NCBI RefSeq assembly: GCF_000419525.1
Contig: NZ_ATTE01000001.1
Coordinates: 992,001-1,056,000 of the forward strand
From: Leucothrix mucor DSM 2157
GTDB lineage: Bacteria > Pseudomonadota > Gammaproteobacteria > Thiotrichales > Thiotrichaceae
DNA: 64,000 nucleotides
Direction: 5' to 3'
The translations under genes and the position numbers were made by a program. Positions 1 through 9,563 of this stretch are shown piece after piece (the first letter of the stretch is position 1; each line of letters opens with the position of its first letter). The notes under the pieces are model-generated. The model was given only the letters and a program-made list of their open reading frames with translations, was not told the DNA's origin and did no database searches.

Positions 1-831
1 GCGCTCTAAAAAGAAGTACTGCGGTTTAGCCCCTGTTACACCGGTCTCACCGGAATAGACCAAGCCATTTTCCAGATTATTTTTAACCTGCAGCATGCCT
101 TTCTCACCAAAGGCTTCCACCCGCTGATCATAACCATACGCTGCACGGCGATTATTGGTAATCACTACAATCGCACCGCTGGCAGTATTCAAGGTCACAC
201 TCGCGGTATCGACATCGCCGGCTTCACCAATCGCCGGATCAACCATCACGCTGCCGGTGGCATAAAGTCGCGTTGGCTCCTCACCGAGTAACCAGCGTGC
301 CATATCAAAATCATGAATCATCATGTCACGAAACAAACCGCCAGATACGCCAATATATTCAATCGGTGGGGGGGAAGGATCACGGCTAGTTATAACAATA
401 GTTTCAAGCTGGCCAATCACGCCAGCCTCAATCTGCGCCTTCAGCGCTGAGAACTGCGGATCAAAGCGACGGTTAAAGCCAAGCATGCAAGTAATGCCCG
501 CTGCATTCACTGCCTCAACGCATTTGGTCGCTTTGGCAAAGTCTAGATCAATCGGCTTTTCGCAGAATACCGGTTTGCCAACCGCAGCGCAGCGTTCCAT
601 TAAAGGGGAGTGGGTATCGGTAGAGCTGGCAACGATAAAGGCATGAATCTCATCATTGGCAAAAGCTTCATCTAAAGAGGTCACTTGTGCGCCATGCGTT
701 TTGGCCACTTCTGCCGCTCCTTCAGGATAAGGGTCAACAACATGGCTAATACGCGCGCCGGGGACTTTCTCGACCGCTAGCGCATGGACTTTACCAATGC
801 GACCTGCGCCGATTAAACAGATATTTAACAT
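1..831 (-). CDS. iolG: Gfo/Idh/MocA oxidoreductase, probable inositol 2-dehydrogenase (3' end outside window)
   Basis: This is an NAD-dependent cytoplasmic dehydrogenase that would oxidise myo-inositol to scyllo-inosose, the first step of inositol catabolism. The 277 visible codons read without a stop to the window edge. The N-terminus carries the Rossmann motif GAGRIG (residues 8-13), and the family motif CEKP follows near residue 90. The start ATG at 831 is preceded by GAGAGG with good spacing. The gene is divergent from the inositol importer, with about 218 bp between starts that hold a candidate IolR operator. The family also includes other sugar dehydrogenases, so the iolG call rests on the iolBCDE neighbours. 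The C-terminus is missing because the gene runs off the left edge. Confidence 0.85.
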   Translation of the reverse strand, partial: MLNICLIGAGRIGKVHALAVEKVPGARISHVVDPYPEGAAEVAKTHGAQVTSLDEAFANDEIHAFIVASSTDTHSPLMERCAAVGKPVFCEKPIDLDFAKATKCVEAVNAAGITCMLGFNRRFDPQFSALKAQIEAGVIGQLETIVITSRDPSPPPIEYIGVSGGLFRDMMIHDFDMARWLLGEEPTRLYATGSVMVDPAIGEAGDVDTASVTLNTASGAIVVITNNRRAAYGYDQRVEAFGEKGMLQVKNNLENGLVYSGETGVTGAKPQYFFLER

Positions 832-866
832 GTATTCCTCTCCATTGGGGTATTCATTATGTGTGA

Positions 867-882
867 TGGAAAAGGTATTCCA
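867..882. promoter_or_regulatory. Candidate IolR operator, GGAA-N6-TTCC palindrome
   Basis: The sequence TGGAAAAGGTATTCCA is an inverted repeat with arms TGGAA and TTCCA and a 6-nt spacer. It lies 36 bp upstream of the iolG start and in the same intergenic region as the importer start. GGAA-N6-TTCC is the form I recall for IolR targets in rhizobial inositol regulons. An RpiR-type regulator is encoded 3.2 kb downstream in this cluster, so both divergent units could be controlled from here. Confidence 0.6.
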
Positions 883-1049
883 AGGGCGATCAAAAATCAA
901 TTTAATTTGTAATAATTATTCCATTTTTAAAAATTATAGAATAATATGTTCTAAAAAATGTAGTTCTGAAGTTTTTTTGGGTAGGTCCGACAAGCTGGAA
1001 AGTTTGGAATATTTACCATTTTTGTTATGTAAATCTAGGAGGATTAATC

Positions 1050-1997
1050 ATGAAGAAAGTATTAAGTATGGCTGCTTTAGCTGTGTCTGTAGCATTAGGT
1101 GGCTCTACTGCGTTCGCGGCATCTCATAGCGAATCAGAAATCAATATCACGGTCGTTTCCCACGGTCAGGCCAATGACGCGTTTTGGTCAGTGGTCAAAA
1201 ATGGGGTTGAAGCAGCCGGTAAAGATATGGGCGTGAATGTGGATTATCGCTCACCAGAAACCTTCAATATGGTAGCCATGTCATCGCTAATCGATGCCGC
1301 AGTTAACCAAGAACCAGATGGCTTAGTGGTTTCGATTCCAGATGGCGATGCACTGGCAACAGCGATTCAAAAAGCCGTTGCAGCGGGTATTCCAGTGGTT
1401 TCTATGAACTCCGGTTCTAGCGTATCTGCCAAGTTGGGCGCACTGCTTCATGTTGGTCAGGAAGAGTTTGATGCGGGTAAAAAAGCCGGTGCAAAACTCA
1501 AAGAACTCGGCGGAACTAAAGCGCTCTGCGTTAACCACGAAGTGGGAAATGTCTCGCTAGATCAACGTTGTGCAGGTTTTGCTGAAGGCTTCGGCGCTTC
1601 AGAAGTACTGCCTACCACCAATGATCCAGGGGATATCAAATCCAAGCTGAAAGCCGCAATGTCTAAAGATGAAGATGTTGATACGGTTCTGACGTTGGGT
1701 GCTAGCACCGCAGGTGAGCCAGCACTAGCCGCGATTGAAGAGATGGGCCAAACCGGCGACATCAAAATCGGTACATTCGATATGTCAGCTAACTTCCTGC
1801 AAGCCGTTGCAGATGGTAAAGCGGCATTCTGTATTGATCAGCAGCAGTACCTACAAGGCTATCTGCCAGTGTCGTTCTTAGCACTGCATGCACGCTTTGG
1901 TTTAATGCCGGGGGGCGATGTGGCTTCAGGTCCAAACCTGATCACTAAAGACAAAGCCGCTCAGGTTGTTGAGCTAGCAGCAAAAGGTATTCGTTAA
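1050..1997 (+). CDS. Sugar ABC transporter periplasmic binding protein, probably for inositol
   Basis: This is a 315-residue periplasmic binding protein of the RbsB/LacI-like type I fold. It delivers the sugar, here probably myo-inositol, to the membrane permease. A signal peptide of about 24 residues ends at AFA-A. The mature protein shows the alternating sugar-binding folds, including the VVSIPDGDA and GIPVVSMNSG segments typical of the family. A strong AGGAGG lies 8 nt before the ATG. It is the first gene of the inositol operon, followed 135 bp later by the permease, with a stem-loop between them that may favour higher expression of the binding protein. The substrate is inferred from context. 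Confidence 0.85.
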   Translation: MKKVLSMAALAVSVALGGSTAFAASHSESEINITVVSHGQANDAFWSVVKNGVEAAGKDMGVNVDYRSPETFNMVAMSSLIDAAVNQEPDGLVVSIPDGDALATAIQKAVAAGIPVVSMNSGSSVSAKLGALLHVGQEEFDAGKKAGAKLKELGGTKALCVNHEVGNVSLDQRCAGFAEGFGASEVLPTTNDPGDIKSKLKAAMSKDEDVDTVLTLGASTAGEPALAAIEEMGQTGDIKIGTFDMSANFLQAVADGKAAFCIDQQQYLQGYLPVSFLALHARFGLMPGGDVASGPNLITKDKAAQVVELAAKGIR

Positions 1998-2023
1998 TCC
2001 CACCTAAAGTGGATTAGTTCGAC

Positions 2024-2050
2024 TGACAGGCCAAGGCCTTTGGCCTGTCA
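2024..2050 (+). promoter_or_regulatory. Intercistronic stem-loop after the binding-protein gene
   Basis: TGACAGGCCA and TGGCCTGTCA form a perfect 10-bp stem around a 7-nt loop. No T-run follows, so it is unlikely to be a strong intrinsic terminator. Its place between binding protein and permease matches the mRNA-stabilising hairpins that raise binding-protein levels in many importer operons. A second short hairpin (CATCCA/TGGATG) lies around 2066-2085. Confidence 0.6.
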
Positions 2051-2132
2051 GGCTACCCTTAGATGTCATCCATGACGCTCTGGATGGGTTTATTCCTGAT
2101 TTCTAAATTATTTGTGCAGAGAGTAAGTACTT

Positions 2133-3254
2133 ATGAGTACATCTGAATCCAATTCATCAGCAGAAACCCCAAAAACTGATGAACGAATAGCTAAAGTCAG
2201 CTTAACAAAAAGTCTCTTGCAACGGCCCGAAGTGGGCGCAATTGTAGGCTTAATCGCTGTCGTTATCTTTTTCTCAATTTATGCCGATAGCCGCATGTTT
2301 ACGTTGTCGGGCATTATGAATTTTATGGAGCCTGCCGCCCAGCTGGGTATTTTAGCCATTGCGGCTGCGCTGCTTATGGTCGGTGGTGAGTTCGACTTAT
2401 CCATCGGCTCGATGATCGCCTTTGCCGGTATTGCGCTGGGGATTCCACTGGTGCTGTGGGGCTGGCCGCTGTCATTAAGTTTGTTATTTGCGCTGGCCGT
2501 TGCGATCGGTGTTGGTGCGCTCAATGGCTTTATCGTACTGCGCTCCGGGTTGCCATCCTTTATCGTGACCTTGGCTTTCTTGTTTATTTTACGCGGCTTA
2601 ACGCTGGTATCACTGAAAGAAGCAACCGGTACCACTCAGCTGCGGGGTGTTAAAGAAGCCGCAGGTGATAGCTGGTTGATGGAGCTGTTTTCCGGCGATG
2701 CCTTGGAAGGCTTATTTGCCTGGCTTGCCAAAATGGACATGATCGATACCTTCAAAAACGGAACCCCAAAAGTGCAGGGCGTACCGGTTGAGATTGTCTG
2801 GTTTGTCGTGTTGGCAATTGGTGCGAGCATCCTGCTAACTAAAACACGCTTTGGTAACTGGATCTTTGCCGTTGGTGGTGACCCGATCGCAGCCCGCAAT
2901 GTGGGTGTGCCGGTTAACTTTGTAAAAATCACTTTATTCGTGTTTACCGCCGTGGCTGCAACCTTGGTTGCAACCATCACCGTACTGGAGTTTGGGACGG
3001 CCGATGCCAGCCGTGGATTACTCAAAGAGTTTCACGCCATTATCGCCGCAGTCATCGGTGGTTGTTTGCTAACAGGTGGTTACGGCTCCGCAATTGGTGC
3101 CATGGTGGGTGCGATTATTTTCGGCATGGTGCAGATCGGAATTACCTACACCAATATCAATCTGGATTGGTTCCAGGTGTTTATGGGTGCGATTTTGTTG
3201 ATTGCTGTTGTACTGAATAACTGGGTCCGTCAAAAGGCGATGTCCTCACGCTAA
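2133..3254 (+). CDS. Sugar ABC transporter permease (RbsC family)
   Basis: This inner-membrane permease of 373 residues forms the translocation channel of the inositol importer. It is strongly hydrophobic after residue 30, with about ten predicted membrane segments. It carries the family-typical [11 protein letters not shown] segment near residue 85 and a [17 protein letters not shown] segment near the C-terminus. It is longer than typical RbsC (about 320) because of an insert around residues 170-210 between membrane segments. It lies 11 bp before the ATPase gene. The function is secure at family level; the substrate is inferred from the neighbours. Confidence 0.85.
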   Translation: MSTSESNSSAETPKTDERIAKVSLTKSLLQRPEVGAIVGLIAVVIFFSIYADSRMFTLSGIMNFMEPAAQLGILAIAAALLMVGGEFDLSIGSMIAFAGIALGIPLVLWGWPLSLSLLFALAVAIGVGALNGFIVLRSGLPSFIVTLAFLFILRGLTLVSLKEATGTTQLRGVKEAAGDSWLMELFSGDALEGLFAWLAKMDMIDTFKNGTPKVQGVPVEIVWFVVLAIGASILLTKTRFGNWIFAVGGDPIAARNVGVPVNFVKITLFVFTAVAATLVATITVLEFGTADASRGLLKEFHAIIAAVIGGCLLTGGYGSAIGAMVGAIIFGMVQIGITYTNINLDWFQVFMGAILLIAVVLNNWVRQKAMSSR

Positions 3255-3265
3255 GGGAGCTGAAA

Positions 3266-4057
3266 ATGAGTAATACAGATGTAAAGCCAGTCATTGAATT
3301 GGTGAATATCGAAAAGCATTTTGGTGCAGTGATCGCCTTGGCCGGAGTCTCTTTATCGGTGTATCCCGGTGAGTGTCATTGCTTGCTAGGGGATAACGGG
3401 GCCGGTAAGTCGACCTTTATCAAAACCATGTCAGGCGTTCATCAGCCCACCAAGGGCGAGATTAGAATGAATGGTAAGGCGGTGCGCTTTGATAGCCCAC
3501 GCGCCGGTATGGAAGGTGGTATTGCCACGGTGTATCAGGATCTTGCGATGATCCCGCTGATGTCGGTAACTCGTAATTTCTGGATGGGCCGTGAGCCACA
3601 AAAGCGCGTTGGTCCGTTTAAGTTTTTCGACTTTGAAAAAGCCAATGAAGTGACCATGTCCGAAATGGCAAAAATGGGGATTAACCTACGTGAGCCTGAT
3701 CAGGCGGTGGGTACCTTATCCGGTGGTGAGCGCCAAACTGTGGCCATTGCCCGCGCCGTTTACTTCGGGGCCAAGGTATTGATACTCGATGAGCCGACTT
3801 CGGCCTTGGGTGTAAGACAAACCTCCAACGTGCTGGCAACCGTCGATAAGGTGCGCAAAGCCGGTGTTGGTGTGGTGTTTATCACCCACAACGTACGTCA
3901 TGCCATGGCCGTTGGAGACCGCTTTACCGTACTAAATCGCGGTAAAACCTTAGGTACAGCAGTACGTGGTGAGATTACCCCCGATGAGCTTCAGGACTTA
4001 ATGGCCGGTGGACAAGAGCTGGCTTCATTAGAGGGGTCTTTAGGAGGAACGGTTTAA
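3266..4057 (+). CDS. Sugar ABC transporter ATPase, single nucleotide-binding domain
   Basis: This 263-residue ATPase energises the importer on the cytoplasmic face. Visible motifs are Walker [10 protein letters not shown] (42-50), the Q-loop at VYQD (89-92), signature LSGGE (151-155), Walker B VLILDEP (171-177) and the switch histidine in FITH. It has one nucleotide-binding domain, as in FrcA-type importers, not the fused double domain of RbsA, so it should act as a homodimer. The start follows AAGGGAGCTGAAA, a good ribosome site. It ends 61 bp before the regulator gene. Confidence 0.88.
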   Translation: MSNTDVKPVIELVNIEKHFGAVIALAGVSLSVYPGECHCLLGDNGAGKSTFIKTMSGVHQPTKGEIRMNGKAVRFDSPRAGMEGGIATVYQDLAMIPLMSVTRNFWMGREPQKRVGPFKFFDFEKANEVTMSEMAKMGINLREPDQAVGTLSGGERQTVAIARAVYFGAKVLILDEPTSALGVRQTSNVLATVDKVRKAGVGVVFITHNVRHAMAVGDRFTVLNRGKTLGTAVRGEITPDELQDLMAGGQELASLEGSLGGTV

Positions 4058-4118
4058 GCCGTTTCACTGATGATTCGTTATACTACGCCGCTTAAGTATT
4101 TTTAGAGAGCACTCATGT

Positions 4119-4982
4119 ATGGCCAAAAATAATTCAGATGTTGTTGCGCCAGTTCTGCCTCAGTCAGTCGAGGAAATGAATGCCTTAATTGTCGAGAAGA
4201 ACGATAAATTAAGCGCACGCCTCAAAGTGATTGCTGCCTGGTTGTTGGAAAACCCGCAGCAAGTGGCATTGAACACGCTGGCAGAAATTGCCAAAACGGC
4301 AGGGGTGCATGCCTCGACCTTGGTGCGCTTCGCGAACTATTTTGGCTTTGATGGCTTCTCCGATTTGCAGAGACTGTACAAGGCTCAGATTATCGATCAT
4401 CAGAGTAATTATTTAGAACGTATCCGTCAGTTAAAGGGTGGCAATACCGAGCCATCCGAAACGCAAGCCAGCGCATTGCTTGATGAATTTGCCGAAGGCA
4501 ATGTGCTGGCCTTGCAGCTACTGCAACAAACGATTAAGCCAGAGGTGTTATCAGCTACGGTTGATAGCTTAAATCAGGCTAACGAAATTTTCTTATGTGG
4601 TTTACGCCGGATGTATCCGGTGGCCACCTATTTACATTACACGCTATGCCATATGAATGTGCGCTGTCATCTGGTGGATGGCACTGCGGCGATGGAGCAA
4701 GAGCAAATGCGCTGGGCCACGCCCGAGTCGGTCTTGATTGCCATTACCGTGAGCACTTATGCCAATGTGACCGCAGAAGTGGTGCGGGCGGCATCGCGCT
4801 TGGGCTGCAAAGTGGTGTTAATTACCGATAGCGAGCTGTGCCCTGTGGCGCATTTAGCCGATCATTTATTAGTGGTGCGGGAGGCCGAAGTCCGGTCATT
4901 CCGCTCCTTGAATTCGACATTATGCCTGGCACAAACGTTGTGCGTTGCGCTGGGCTACCAACGTCAGGAGGAGAAATTATGA
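4119..4982 (+). CDS. iolR: RpiR-type transcriptional regulator of inositol catabolism
   Basis: This 287-residue regulator has an N-terminal RpiR helix-turn-helix domain (about residues 15-95, with the LAEIAKTAGVHASTLVRF recognition helix region) and a C-terminal SIS sugar-phosphate-binding domain (about 130-280). RpiR-type IolR proteins repress inositol genes until an inositol-derived intermediate binds the SIS domain. The gene sits inside the operon: its stop overlaps the iolB start by ATGA (4979-4982), so it should be co-transcribed with its targets. Its probable operator is at 867-882. It is distinct from the DeoR-type IolR of Bacillus. Confidence 0.82.
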   Translation: MAKNNSDVVAPVLPQSVEEMNALIVEKNDKLSARLKVIAAWLLENPQQVALNTLAEIAKTAGVHASTLVRFANYFGFDGFSDLQRLYKAQIIDHQSNYLERIRQLKGGNTEPSETQASALLDEFAEGNVLALQLLQQTIKPEVLSATVDSLNQANEIFLCGLRRMYPVATYLHYTLCHMNVRCHLVDGTAAMEQEQMRWATPESVLIAITVSTYANVTAEVVRAASRLGCKVVLITDSELCPVAHLADHLLVVREAEVRSFRSLNSTLCLAQTLCVALGYQRQEEKL

Positions 4983-5776
4983 GCTTATTACGTAAGCCGG
5001 AAACCCAGGAAAACGGACGTTATCAGCATATCACGCCAGAAAATGCCGGCTGGAAATACGTTGGTTTTGAGGCCTATGATATCGCTGAAGGCGCATCCGT
5101 TAGCTTAGCGGCGACTGATCAGGAACGTTGCTTAGTACTGCTCGCGGGTAAGGCCAATATTCAAGCCGGAGATCAATTGCTGGAAGGCGTTGGCGATCGC
5201 ATGGATGTGTTTGAAGACAAAGCGCCGCATGCTGTATACGTACCTAATGGCGTGGCGATTACCATTACGGCGACGACTGCATTGGATATCGCGGTTTGCG
5301 AAGCGCCGGGCCATGGCAATCATCCGGTGCGTTGGATTAAGCCAGAGGAACTTAACCAAGAGATCCGTGGTGAAGGCAGCAATACCCGCTACATTCGCAA
5401 TATCTTGCCCGATACCGACCCCTCAGCCGATAGCTTATTAGTGGTGGAAGTGAAAACCCCTTCTGGCAACTGGTCAAGCTATCCGCCGCATAAGCACGAC
5501 TCCGACAATATTCCCAGCGAAACGCATCTGGAAGAAACCTATTACCACCGCTTGAATCCGAAGCAGGGCTTTGTGTTCCAGCGCGTTTTTACCGATGAGT
5601 TGGATTTGGATGAAACGGTTTCCGCAGGGGATCGCAGTGTGGTGATGGTGCCGCGCGGTTATCATCCGGTGGGCGTGCCGCATGGCTATGAATCCTACTA
5701 TCTGAATGTGATGGCAGGCCCCACGCGTAAGTGGATTTTCAAAAATCATCCTGACCATGAGTGGATTGTAAAATGA
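4979..5776 (+). CDS. iolB: 5-deoxy-glucuronate isomerase
   Basis: IolB isomerises 5-deoxy-glucuronate to 2-deoxy-5-keto-gluconate in the cytoplasm. The 265-residue protein has the bicupin layout with metal-ligand residues visible in PPHKHD and LEETYYHR and a second conserved stretch GYHPVGVPHGYE. The open frame extends further upstream, but the ATG at 4979 has AGGAGGAGAAATT before it, matches the family N-terminus (MSLLRKP) and overlaps the iolR stop by 4 nt. It also overlaps iolC by ATGA. Length agrees with the family. Confidence 0.93.
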   Translation: MSLLRKPETQENGRYQHITPENAGWKYVGFEAYDIAEGASVSLAATDQERCLVLLAGKANIQAGDQLLEGVGDRMDVFEDKAPHAVYVPNGVAITITATTALDIAVCEAPGHGNHPVRWIKPEELNQEIRGEGSNTRYIRNILPDTDPSADSLLVVEVKTPSGNWSSYPPHKHDSDNIPSETHLEETYYHRLNPKQGFVFQRVFTDELDLDETVSAGDRSVVMVPRGYHPVGVPHGYESYYLNVMAGPTRKWIFKNHPDHEWIVK

Positions 5777-7689
5777 GCGTAGAAAAGACACTGGAGGTAA
5801 TCTGCCTCGGGCGCTGTGCGGTTGATTTCTATGGTGATCAAATCGGCAGCCGCTTAGAAGACATGGGCAGCTTCTCCAAATATTTGGGTGGCTCCTCGGC
5901 CAATATCGCTTACGGCAGCTCGCGCCTCGGGCTGAAATCAGCCATGCTAACGCGCGTTGGTGATGAGCACATGGGCCGCTTCTTGCGTGAAGAATTAGCG
6001 CGGGTTGGTGTCGATACCTCCCACGTGATTACCGACAAAGAACGGCTGACCGGTTTAGTGGTTCTTGGCATCAAAGATCAGGAAACCTTTCCTTTAATCT
6101 TTTACCGACATGATTGCGCTGACATGGCGATTAGCCCGGATGACTTTGAGCCTGAGTTTATTGCGTCCTCCAAAGCACTACTGATTACAGGAACCCATTT
6201 CTCCACCGAAGGAACCTACAAGGCCAGCTTAAAGGCCATTGAATATGCCAAAGCGGCAGGCACCAAAGTGGTGGTCGATATTGATTACCGTCCCGTACTT
6301 TGGGGGCTAACGAGTTTAGGTGATGGCGAGACGCGCTTTATCTCCTCCGAAGACGTCTCTAGTCACTTACAAAGTATTTTGCCGCATTGTGATTTGATTG
6401 TCGGCACCGAAGAAGAAGTGCACATTGCCGGTGGCAGCACCGATACCATGACCGCATTGCGCGCTATTCGTGAACTCACCGATGCGACCATCGTATTAAA
6501 GCTTGGCCCACTAGGCTGCACCGTATTGCACGATGCGATTCCGGCGAGCCCGGATGACTTTGTGGTTTACCAAGGCGTGCGCGTTGAAGTGCTGAATGTG
6601 CTTGGCGCGGGCGATGCCTTTATGTCGGGCTTCTTGCGTGGCTGGTTGCGTGGCGAAGATGATGCAACCTGTACGGCCTATGCTAATGCCTGTGGCGCGC
6701 TGGTGGTTTCACGTCATGGCTGTGCACCAGCGATTCCAAGCGAGGAAGAGCTGTTTTATTACTTAGAACATGCAGCCGATATTCCAAAGCCGGATAAGAG
6801 CGCCGTGCTTAATCAACTGCATCGGGTGACCACCACCCGCGTACCGGCTTCCCGCCCGCAAGTGTGCGTACTGGCCTTTGATCACCGTCGTCAACTGACC
6901 GATATGGCGAAGGAAACCGGCGTTAGTAATGACTGCATTAAAGTGCTGAAGCGCTTGCTGGTAAAATCGGTCGAGCGCGGGATTCAAACCACAGGCTTGT
7001 CAGAATCCGTCGCGGGTGTATTGATTGACGATACCTTCGGGCAAGATGCCTTAAATGATATTACCGGTCGCGGCTGGTGGATTGGACGTCCGGTTGAATT
7101 GCCATCCTCACGCCCGATTGAATTGGAAGGCGGGCGCTCAATTGGCTCACGCCTGAAAACCTGGCCGCTTGAGCACATTGTGAAATGTCTGGTGTTTTAC
7201 CATCCGGATGATTCGGTGGAAATGCGCTTGCAGCAGGAGCGTCAGGCACAGGAGCTATTTGCAGCCTGTCAGGTCAGTGGTCACCAGTTCTTACTGGAAC
7301 TGATTCCTCCGGCTGATAGTGTGGTCGATGACACCACCGCTTCGCGAGCCGTTCAGCGTTTTTACAATGTTGGCGTCAGACCGGATTGGTGGAAACTGCC
7401 ACCACAGTCAGCAGCGAGCTGGGAATCGCTCACGCAGTTGATTGAGCAACGTGATCCGCATTGCCAAGGCGTGGTGCTGTTAGGACTGGCTGCCAGTATG
7501 GAAACCGTCAAACAAGGTTTTCAAGTCGCCGCTCAATACCCACTATGCAAAGGCTTTACCGTGGGGCGTACTTTATTCGCTGAACCATCGCGCCAATGGA
7601 TGTTGGGACATATCAATGATGAGCAACTGATACAAGCTGTGGCCGACAATTACATAGAACTGATTAACGCATGGCAGGAGCTAAAATGA
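5773..7689 (+). CDS. iolC: 5-dehydro-2-deoxygluconokinase fused to a DUF2090 aldolase-like domain
   Basis: This 638-residue fusion has a PfkB-family kinase (about residues 1-325) that phosphorylates 2-deoxy-5-keto-gluconate, with the GAGDAF anion-hole/catalytic-base motif near residue 275. The C-terminal DUF2090 domain (about 330-638) is proposed to act as the 6-phosphate aldolase (IolJ role), yielding malonate semialdehyde and dihydroxyacetone phosphate. No separate iolJ is seen nearby, which supports the bifunctional reading. The ATG at 5773 overlaps the iolB stop. Its end overlaps iolD by ATGA. The fusion is known in proteobacteria and is not unusual. Confidence 0.92.
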   Translation: MSVEKTLEVICLGRCAVDFYGDQIGSRLEDMGSFSKYLGGSSANIAYGSSRLGLKSAMLTRVGDEHMGRFLREELARVGVDTSHVITDKERLTGLVVLGIKDQETFPLIFYRHDCADMAISPDDFEPEFIASSKALLITGTHFSTEGTYKASLKAIEYAKAAGTKVVVDIDYRPVLWGLTSLGDGETRFISSEDVSSHLQSILPHCDLIVGTEEEVHIAGGSTDTMTALRAIRELTDATIVLKLGPLGCTVLHDAIPASPDDFVVYQGVRVEVLNVLGAGDAFMSGFLRGWLRGEDDATCTAYANACGALVVSRHGCAPAIPSEEELFYYLEHAADIPKPDKSAVLNQLHRVTTTRVPASRPQVCVLAFDHRRQLTDMAKETGVSNDCIKVLKRLLVKSVERGIQTTGLSESVAGVLIDDTFGQDALNDITGRGWWIGRPVELPSSRPIELEGGRSIGSRLKTWPLEHIVKCLVFYHPDDSVEMRLQQERQAQELFAACQVSGHQFLLELIPPADSVVDDTTASRAVQRFYNVGVRPDWWKLPPQSAASWESLTQLIEQRDPHCQGVVLLGLAASMETVKQGFQVAAQYPLCKGFTVGRTLFAEPSRQWMLGHINDEQLIQAVADNYIELINAWQELK

Positions 7690-9545
7690 ACACCGTTCGT
7701 TTAACCATGGCGCAAGCTTTAGTGCGCTATCTCACCGCGCAAAAGGTTGAGATTGATGGGCAAATTAAACCGCTATTTGCCGGTGTATTTGCCATCTTTG
7801 GGCATGGCAATGTGGCTGGGTTGGGTGAAGCTTTATACCACCAGCAAGCCGCGCTGCCGACCTATCGCGCGCACAATGAACAAGCCATGGCCCATGCGGC
7901 GATTGCTTATGCCAAGGCCAATAATCGCCAGCAAATAATGGCTTGCACCACCTCGATTGGCCCCGGTGCCACCAATATGGTGACGGCGGCGGCATTGGCC
8001 CATGTAAACCGGATTCCGGTCTTGCTATTGCCTGGCGATACCTTTGCGGCGCGCACGCCAGACCCTGTATTACAGCAGGTCGAGTGCGCTTCTGATCCAA
8101 CCATTAGCGCGAATGATTGCTTCCGTCCCGTGAGCCGTTACTTTGACCGCATTAGCCGCCCTGAGCAGCTAATTACCAGTTTACCAGCGGCCATTAGTAC
8201 GCTGGTGGATGCCGAGTTAGCAGGGCCGGTAACACTCTCATTACCGCAGGATGTGCAAGCCGAAGCTTATGATTACCCTGAAAGCTTCTTCGCTGAAACC
8301 GTGCATTATCAACGCCAACAAGCGCCGGATACGCGTGAGTTAGCTGCAGCGATTGAAGCCTTAAAAAATGCGAAAAAGCCATTACTGATTGCCGGTGGCG
8401 GGGTGCATTACGCGCAAGCCATTGAGCCGCTCAAAGCGCTGATCGAAAGCTATGGCATTCCGGTTGCTGAAACGCAGGCAGGTAAGGGCGCATTAGCTTG
8501 GGACCATCCTAACTATGTCGGCGCCATTGGCGTGACCGGTTGCGATGCGGCCAATAAGCTGGCGGAAGAAGCCGATCTGGTATTGGCCGTGGGCACTCGC
8601 TTGCAAGACTTTACCACTGCTTCACGCACCTTATTCCGCAACCCTGATGTGACTTTGATTCAACTGAATGTCGCGCGCATGGATGCGATTAAGCACAATG
8701 CCAAAGCGCTGGTGTGTGATGCCAAAATTGGTTTGGAGCAGCTAAAATCAGGCTTATCTGGCTGGCAAGTTCCGGCTGAATGGCAAGCGCTTGGCAAAGC
8801 AGAAATTGCCCGCTGGAATGGCTATTATGATCAGGTCACGTCGATTGCCGAAGCGCCAAAAACCGAGACCGGTTTACCCTCCGATGCGCAAGTACTCGGC
8901 TCAGTAAAACGCACTGGTGAAGCTTCCGATATTATTGTGTGTGCAGCCGGTGGCTTACCCGGTGATTTGCACAAACTCTGGCGTACCGAGCAGCCCAATG
9001 GCTATCATTTGGAATACGGCTTTTCCTGCATGGGCTACGAGATTGCCGGTGGCTTAGGTGTGAAAATGGCCAAGCCCGATCGCGAAGTGATTGTGGTGGT
9101 TGGCGATGGCTCCTACCTGATGATGAACTCCGAAATTGCCACCACGGTAATGCTCAATAAAAAGGTCATTATTGTGGTGCTGGATAACCGTGGCTTTGGC
9201 TGCATTAACCGCTTGCAGCGCGGAACCGGTGGCGCGTCATTTAACAACTTGTTGGATGAGGGCACCTTTACCGAAACCGGCGCACCCAAAATTGATTTTG
9301 CGGCACACGCTAAAGCCTTGGGCGCAGAGTCTGAATCGGTCAGTAGTCTGGAAGCATTAGAGGAAGCATTGGGACGTGCTCGCGCAGCCAGCCAAAGCTA
9401 TGTGATTGCCATTGATACCGACCCGTATTTAACCGCCGAGGGTGGTAGCTGGTGGGAGGTGGGTGTGCCTGAAGTCTCCGAGCGTGAGACGGTGACGCAA
9501 GCCTACCGCGAACAGCAGATCGCTAAACAAAAACAACCGTATTAA
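7686..9545 (+). CDS. iolD: 3D-(3,5/4)-trihydroxycyclohexane-1,2-dione hydrolase
   Basis: IolD is a thiamine-diphosphate enzyme that opens the cyclohexane ring to give 5-deoxy-glucuronate. The 619-residue protein has the three-domain acetolactate-synthase-like layout: an N-terminal pyrimidine-binding domain with the conserved glutamate region (RAHNEQAMAHAA), a central domain, and a C-terminal pyrophosphate-binding domain with GDGSYLMMNSE near residue 475. The true start is the ATG at 7686, which overlaps the iolC stop, not the upstream alternative at 7671. iolE follows after 18 bp. Confidence 0.93.
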   Translation: MNTVRLTMAQALVRYLTAQKVEIDGQIKPLFAGVFAIFGHGNVAGLGEALYHQQAALPTYRAHNEQAMAHAAIAYAKANNRQQIMACTTSIGPGATNMVTAAALAHVNRIPVLLLPGDTFAARTPDPVLQQVECASDPTISANDCFRPVSRYFDRISRPEQLITSLPAAISTLVDAELAGPVTLSLPQDVQAEAYDYPESFFAETVHYQRQQAPDTRELAAAIEALKNAKKPLLIAGGGVHYAQAIEPLKALIESYGIPVAETQAGKGALAWDHPNYVGAIGVTGCDAANKLAEEADLVLAVGTRLQDFTTASRTLFRNPDVTLIQLNVARMDAIKHNAKALVCDAKIGLEQLKSGLSGWQVPAEWQALGKAEIARWNGYYDQVTSIAEAPKTETGLPSDAQVLGSVKRTGEASDIIVCAAGGLPGDLHKLWRTEQPNGYHLEYGFSCMGYEIAGGLGVKMAKPDREVIVVVGDGSYLMMNSEIATTVMLNKKVIIVVLDNRGFGCINRLQRGTGGASFNNLLDEGTFTETGAPKIDFAAHAKALGAESESVSSLEALEEALGRARAASQSYVIAIDTDPYLTAEGGSWWEVGVPEVSERETVTQAYREQQIAKQKQPY

Positions 9546-9563
9546 TTTTTCTGAGACACGATT

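Noticed and set aside
323-646. Plus-strand reading frame of 107 codons
   Set aside because: It is antisense to the iolG frame, which has clear oxidoreductase motifs.
797-1129. Plus-strand reading frame across the divergent promoter
   Set aside because: It runs through the operator region and overlaps the true binding-protein gene in another frame; no family similarity.
4838-4978. N-terminal extension of iolB
   Set aside because: It overlaps the iolR coding region in another frame; the ATG at 4979 has a ribosome site and the family N-terminus.
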